A stretch of DNA of 64,000 bases, from NCBI GenBank assembly GCA_904419955.1, contig CAJFTO010000011.1, forward strand, positions 1 through 64,000, in the 5' to 3' direction. A program made the translations under genes and the position numbers. Below are positions 62,424-64,000 of this stretch, one piece after another. The notes under the pieces were generated by a model. The model did not search any database, was not told the origin of the DNA, and saw nothing but the letters and a program-made list of their open reading frames with translations. How positions within the stretch are numbered: position 1 is the first letter of the stretch; each line of letters begins with the position of its first letter. This stretch comes from Candidatus Roslinia caecavium (lineage in GTDB: Bacteria > Bacillota > Clostridia > Monoglobales > Monoglobaceae).

Positions 62424-63836
62424 ATGCGTAAAGGTTTCAGAAAGGGATCGATTTCCAAAATAACGGCGGTTTGCCTAACTCTTACGATTATGTTTAGCGC
62501 GTTTATACCGGCGTCGGTTTTTGCCGAAGAGGTCGCGGTTTCCCCGGATAATAAAAGCGAAGGATCTAACGCGCAAGGCGAAGCGGGCGACGGCGAAAAG
62601 CCAGGCGGCTACAGCGACAGTTTCGCGGCCGGAGCGGACGAGAGCGGGGAAGATACGAGCGACGAGGAAAGCGGCGCCGAAAACGGCGGCGGAAACGGAG
62701 AGGCTGACGATACGGACGGCGGCGGTTCCACGCAGGTGGATACGGACGTCAAAGCGTCTTTGGTCGAAGCGAAGTCGGGGATACTTATCGAGCCTGAGAC
62801 GGGCGAGGTCTTGTACGAGTATAATCCGGACGAGCGGCTGCAGATCGCGAGCGTGACGAAAGTGATGACGATGCTGCTTATCATGGAGGCTTTGGATAAT
62901 GGAAAAATAAATTTGAGCGATATGGTCACGGTGAGCGAAAACGCCGCGTCGATGGGCGGCTCGCAGGTATATTTGGAGACCGGGGAGCAGATGAGCGTAG
63001 AAGATATGCTAAAGGCGATAGCGGTGGCGTCCGGCAACGACGCCGCGGTTGCCATGGCCGAGCATATATCCGGAAGTACGGAAGCGTTTGTGGAGCAGAT
63101 GAATAAGAAAGCGGCGGAGCTCGGCTGCGAGAACACGCATTTTTGCAACTGCAACGGTTTGGACGAGCCGGACGATCACTACAGCAGCGCCAGAGATATA
63201 GCGAAGATCTCGGCCGAGCTTTTGAAGCATGAAGATATATTGAAATATACGACTATCTGGATGGATACTTTAAGAGACGGAAGTTTTGGCTTGTCGAATA
63301 CGAACAAGCTGATAAGAAGCTACAACGGCGCTATAGGGATAAAAACGGGTTCTACCAGCAAGGCGCTGTATTGTTTGTCCGCGGCGGCGGAGCGGGACGG
63401 GATGAGACTTATAGCGGTCGTGCTTGGAGCTCCGAGTACCGCGGATAGATTCTCAAGCGCGTCTAAGCTGCTCGATTACGGATTTGCAAATTATTGGAGA
63501 GCCGACGCCGAGACGGCCGAGGGCGGAAGCGAACCCGGAAGCGTCAGAGTAAGAGGCGGCGAAGCGGAAAGCGTCGCGCTGAAACTCGGCGAGGACGAAA
63601 GCGGGTTCATCGTCAAAAAGGAGAACAAGGATAAAGTAAAGGTCGAGTACGAACTCCCGGAGGAGATCGCCGCGCCGGTCGAAGCGGGACAGACGGTCGG
63701 GAAAGCCGTATTCAAAATAGACGGCGAGACGGCGCACGTCTGCGATATTGTCGCAGCCGAGGCGGTCGATAAGATGAACGTGCTCGAGATGTTCGTTAAT
63801 ATTTTAAATAAGTGGGTAGGACTTCATGCGAGTTGA
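62424..63836 (+). CDS. dacF: D-alanyl-D-alanine carboxypeptidase (DacF type, S11)
   Basis: Trims the terminal D-Ala of peptidoglycan side chains; DacF-type enzymes often act during sporulation. 470 residues: signal peptide (about 1-36, ends SVFAEEV), an acidic Gly/Asp/Glu-rich disordered linker (about 37-108), peptidase S11 domain with SVTK (nucleophile Ser in IASVTKVMT near 142), AVASGNDAAVAM (SxN) near 203 and GAIGIKTGSTSKA (KTG) near 310, and a PBP5-C-like beta domain (about 375-450). A short hydrophobic C-terminus may hold it to the membrane. AGGAGG is 7 bases before the ATG. Confidence 0.93.
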   Translation: MRKGFRKGSISKITAVCLTLTIMFSAFIPASVFAEEVAVSPDNKSEGSNAQGEAGDGEKPGGYSDSFAAGADESGEDTSDEESGAENGGGNGEADDTDGGGSTQVDTDVKASLVEAKSGILIEPETGEVLYEYNPDERLQIASVTKVMTMLLIMEALDNGKINLSDMVTVSENAASMGGSQVYLETGEQMSVEDMLKAIAVASGNDAAVAMAEHISGSTEAFVEQMNKKAAELGCENTHFCNCNGLDEPDDHYSSARDIAKISAELLKHEDILKYTTIWMDTLRDGSFGLSNTNKLIRSYNGAIGIKTGSTSKALYCLSAAAERDGMRLIAVVLGAPSTADRFSSASKLLDYGFANYWRADAETAEGGSEPGSVRVRGGEAESVALKLGEDESGFIVKKENKDKVKVEYELPEEIAAPVEAGQTVGKAVFKIDGETAHVCDIVAAEAVDKMNVLEMFVNILNKWVGLHAS

Positions 63837-63890
63837 TCGGTAAGAATATAAAACTGAAAATTGAATTAATCGATAAGCGTTTTGGATGAA

Positions 63891-63935
63891 AACGGCTATA
63901 AATCCTATAAGCCGCCAAAAGGGTTTGTAGCCGTT
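63891..63935. other. Hairpin after dacF
   Basis: A 15-bp stem (AACGGCTATAAATCC with GGGTTTGTAGCCGTT, two G-U pairs) with a 15-base loop lies 55 bases after the dacF stop. T-runs are weak on both sides; probably a terminator or mRNA end. Confidence 0.5.
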
Positions 63936-64000
63936 GTATAGGGCAGTTTATATGAAAGAGTAGAGAATAGAGTGGTATCATCTGAATATAGCTAATATAG

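Overview
The window looks like the chromosome of an anaerobic, Gram-positive, probably spore-forming Clostridia-type bacterium (Bacillota). Support comes from the murein genes, whose MurE carries the DNPR motif of meso-diaminopimelate enzymes, and from a SpoVD/FtsI-type transpeptidase, a Spo0E-like peptide, a SpoIID-like protein, DacF, HydG for [FeFe]-hydrogenase maturation, pyruvate phosphate dikinase, stalk-domain and WG-repeat exported proteins, strong AGGAGG ribosome sites and frequent TTG/GTG starts. ATA (Ile) and AGA/AGG (Arg) codons are common. Family or genus cannot be fixed by eye.

Layout. 1-8040: purine operon with the C-terminal part of purL, purine nucleoside phosphorylase, MTA/SAH deaminase, purE, purM, purN, an archaeal-type IMP cyclohydrolase and a stand-alone AICAR transformylase. 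The first ~490 bases are much more AT-rich and unrelated to PurL although in frame with it; this looks like an assembly or recombination junction. 8200-14520 (minus strand): a WG-repeat exported protein, a 45-residue Spo0E-like peptide missed by length cut-offs, and lgt with two M16 peptidase-family genes. 14880-30120: a division and cell-wall (dcw) cluster, mraZ-rsmH-ftsL-pbp-murE-murF-mraY-ftsW-murG-(truncated MurA-like)-ftsQ, with a promoter and MraZ-box-like repeats in front. No murD, ftsA or ftsZ is present. 30300-36540: a fumarase alpha subunit without its beta partner, cytidine deaminase, an exported SpoIID/peptidoglycan-binding group, tRNA-Arg(CCU), a compositionally foreign DUF3574-like gene and yigZ. 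36750-41770: dnaN-recF-remB-gyrB without dnaA or gyrA. 41845-48930: a ThyX-like unknown, a TM1266-type regulator and hydG separated by a repeat-rich spacer, a frameshifted XRE-type pseudogene, nadE, mtaB and the 3' stump of a VWA/DUF3520 gene. 49090-53930: an HPr-like protein lacking the phosphorylatable His, tadA, ppdK and a stalk-domain exported protein. 54126-63840: a heterodimeric ABC exporter divergent from a MerR regulator with a 19-bp-spacer promoter, a GNAT enzyme behind a pseudoknot-capable leader, an ECF S component, a GntR/YtrA-type regulator with an ABC-2 transporter under a perfect palindromic operator, and dacF.

Functional themes are purine synthesis and salvage, peptidoglycan synthesis and division, replication and repair, and two small autoregulated transport loci. 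No CRISPR array, prophage or intact insertion sequence was seen. The most unusual items are Arg/Gly/Ser/Tyr-rich disordered tails shared by the three divisome proteins FtsL, FtsW and FtsQ, the decayed MurA-like gene in the dcw cluster, the possible H-type pseudoknot before the GNAT gene, and the HPr-like protein without its His. I did not find a clear new multi-gene system.
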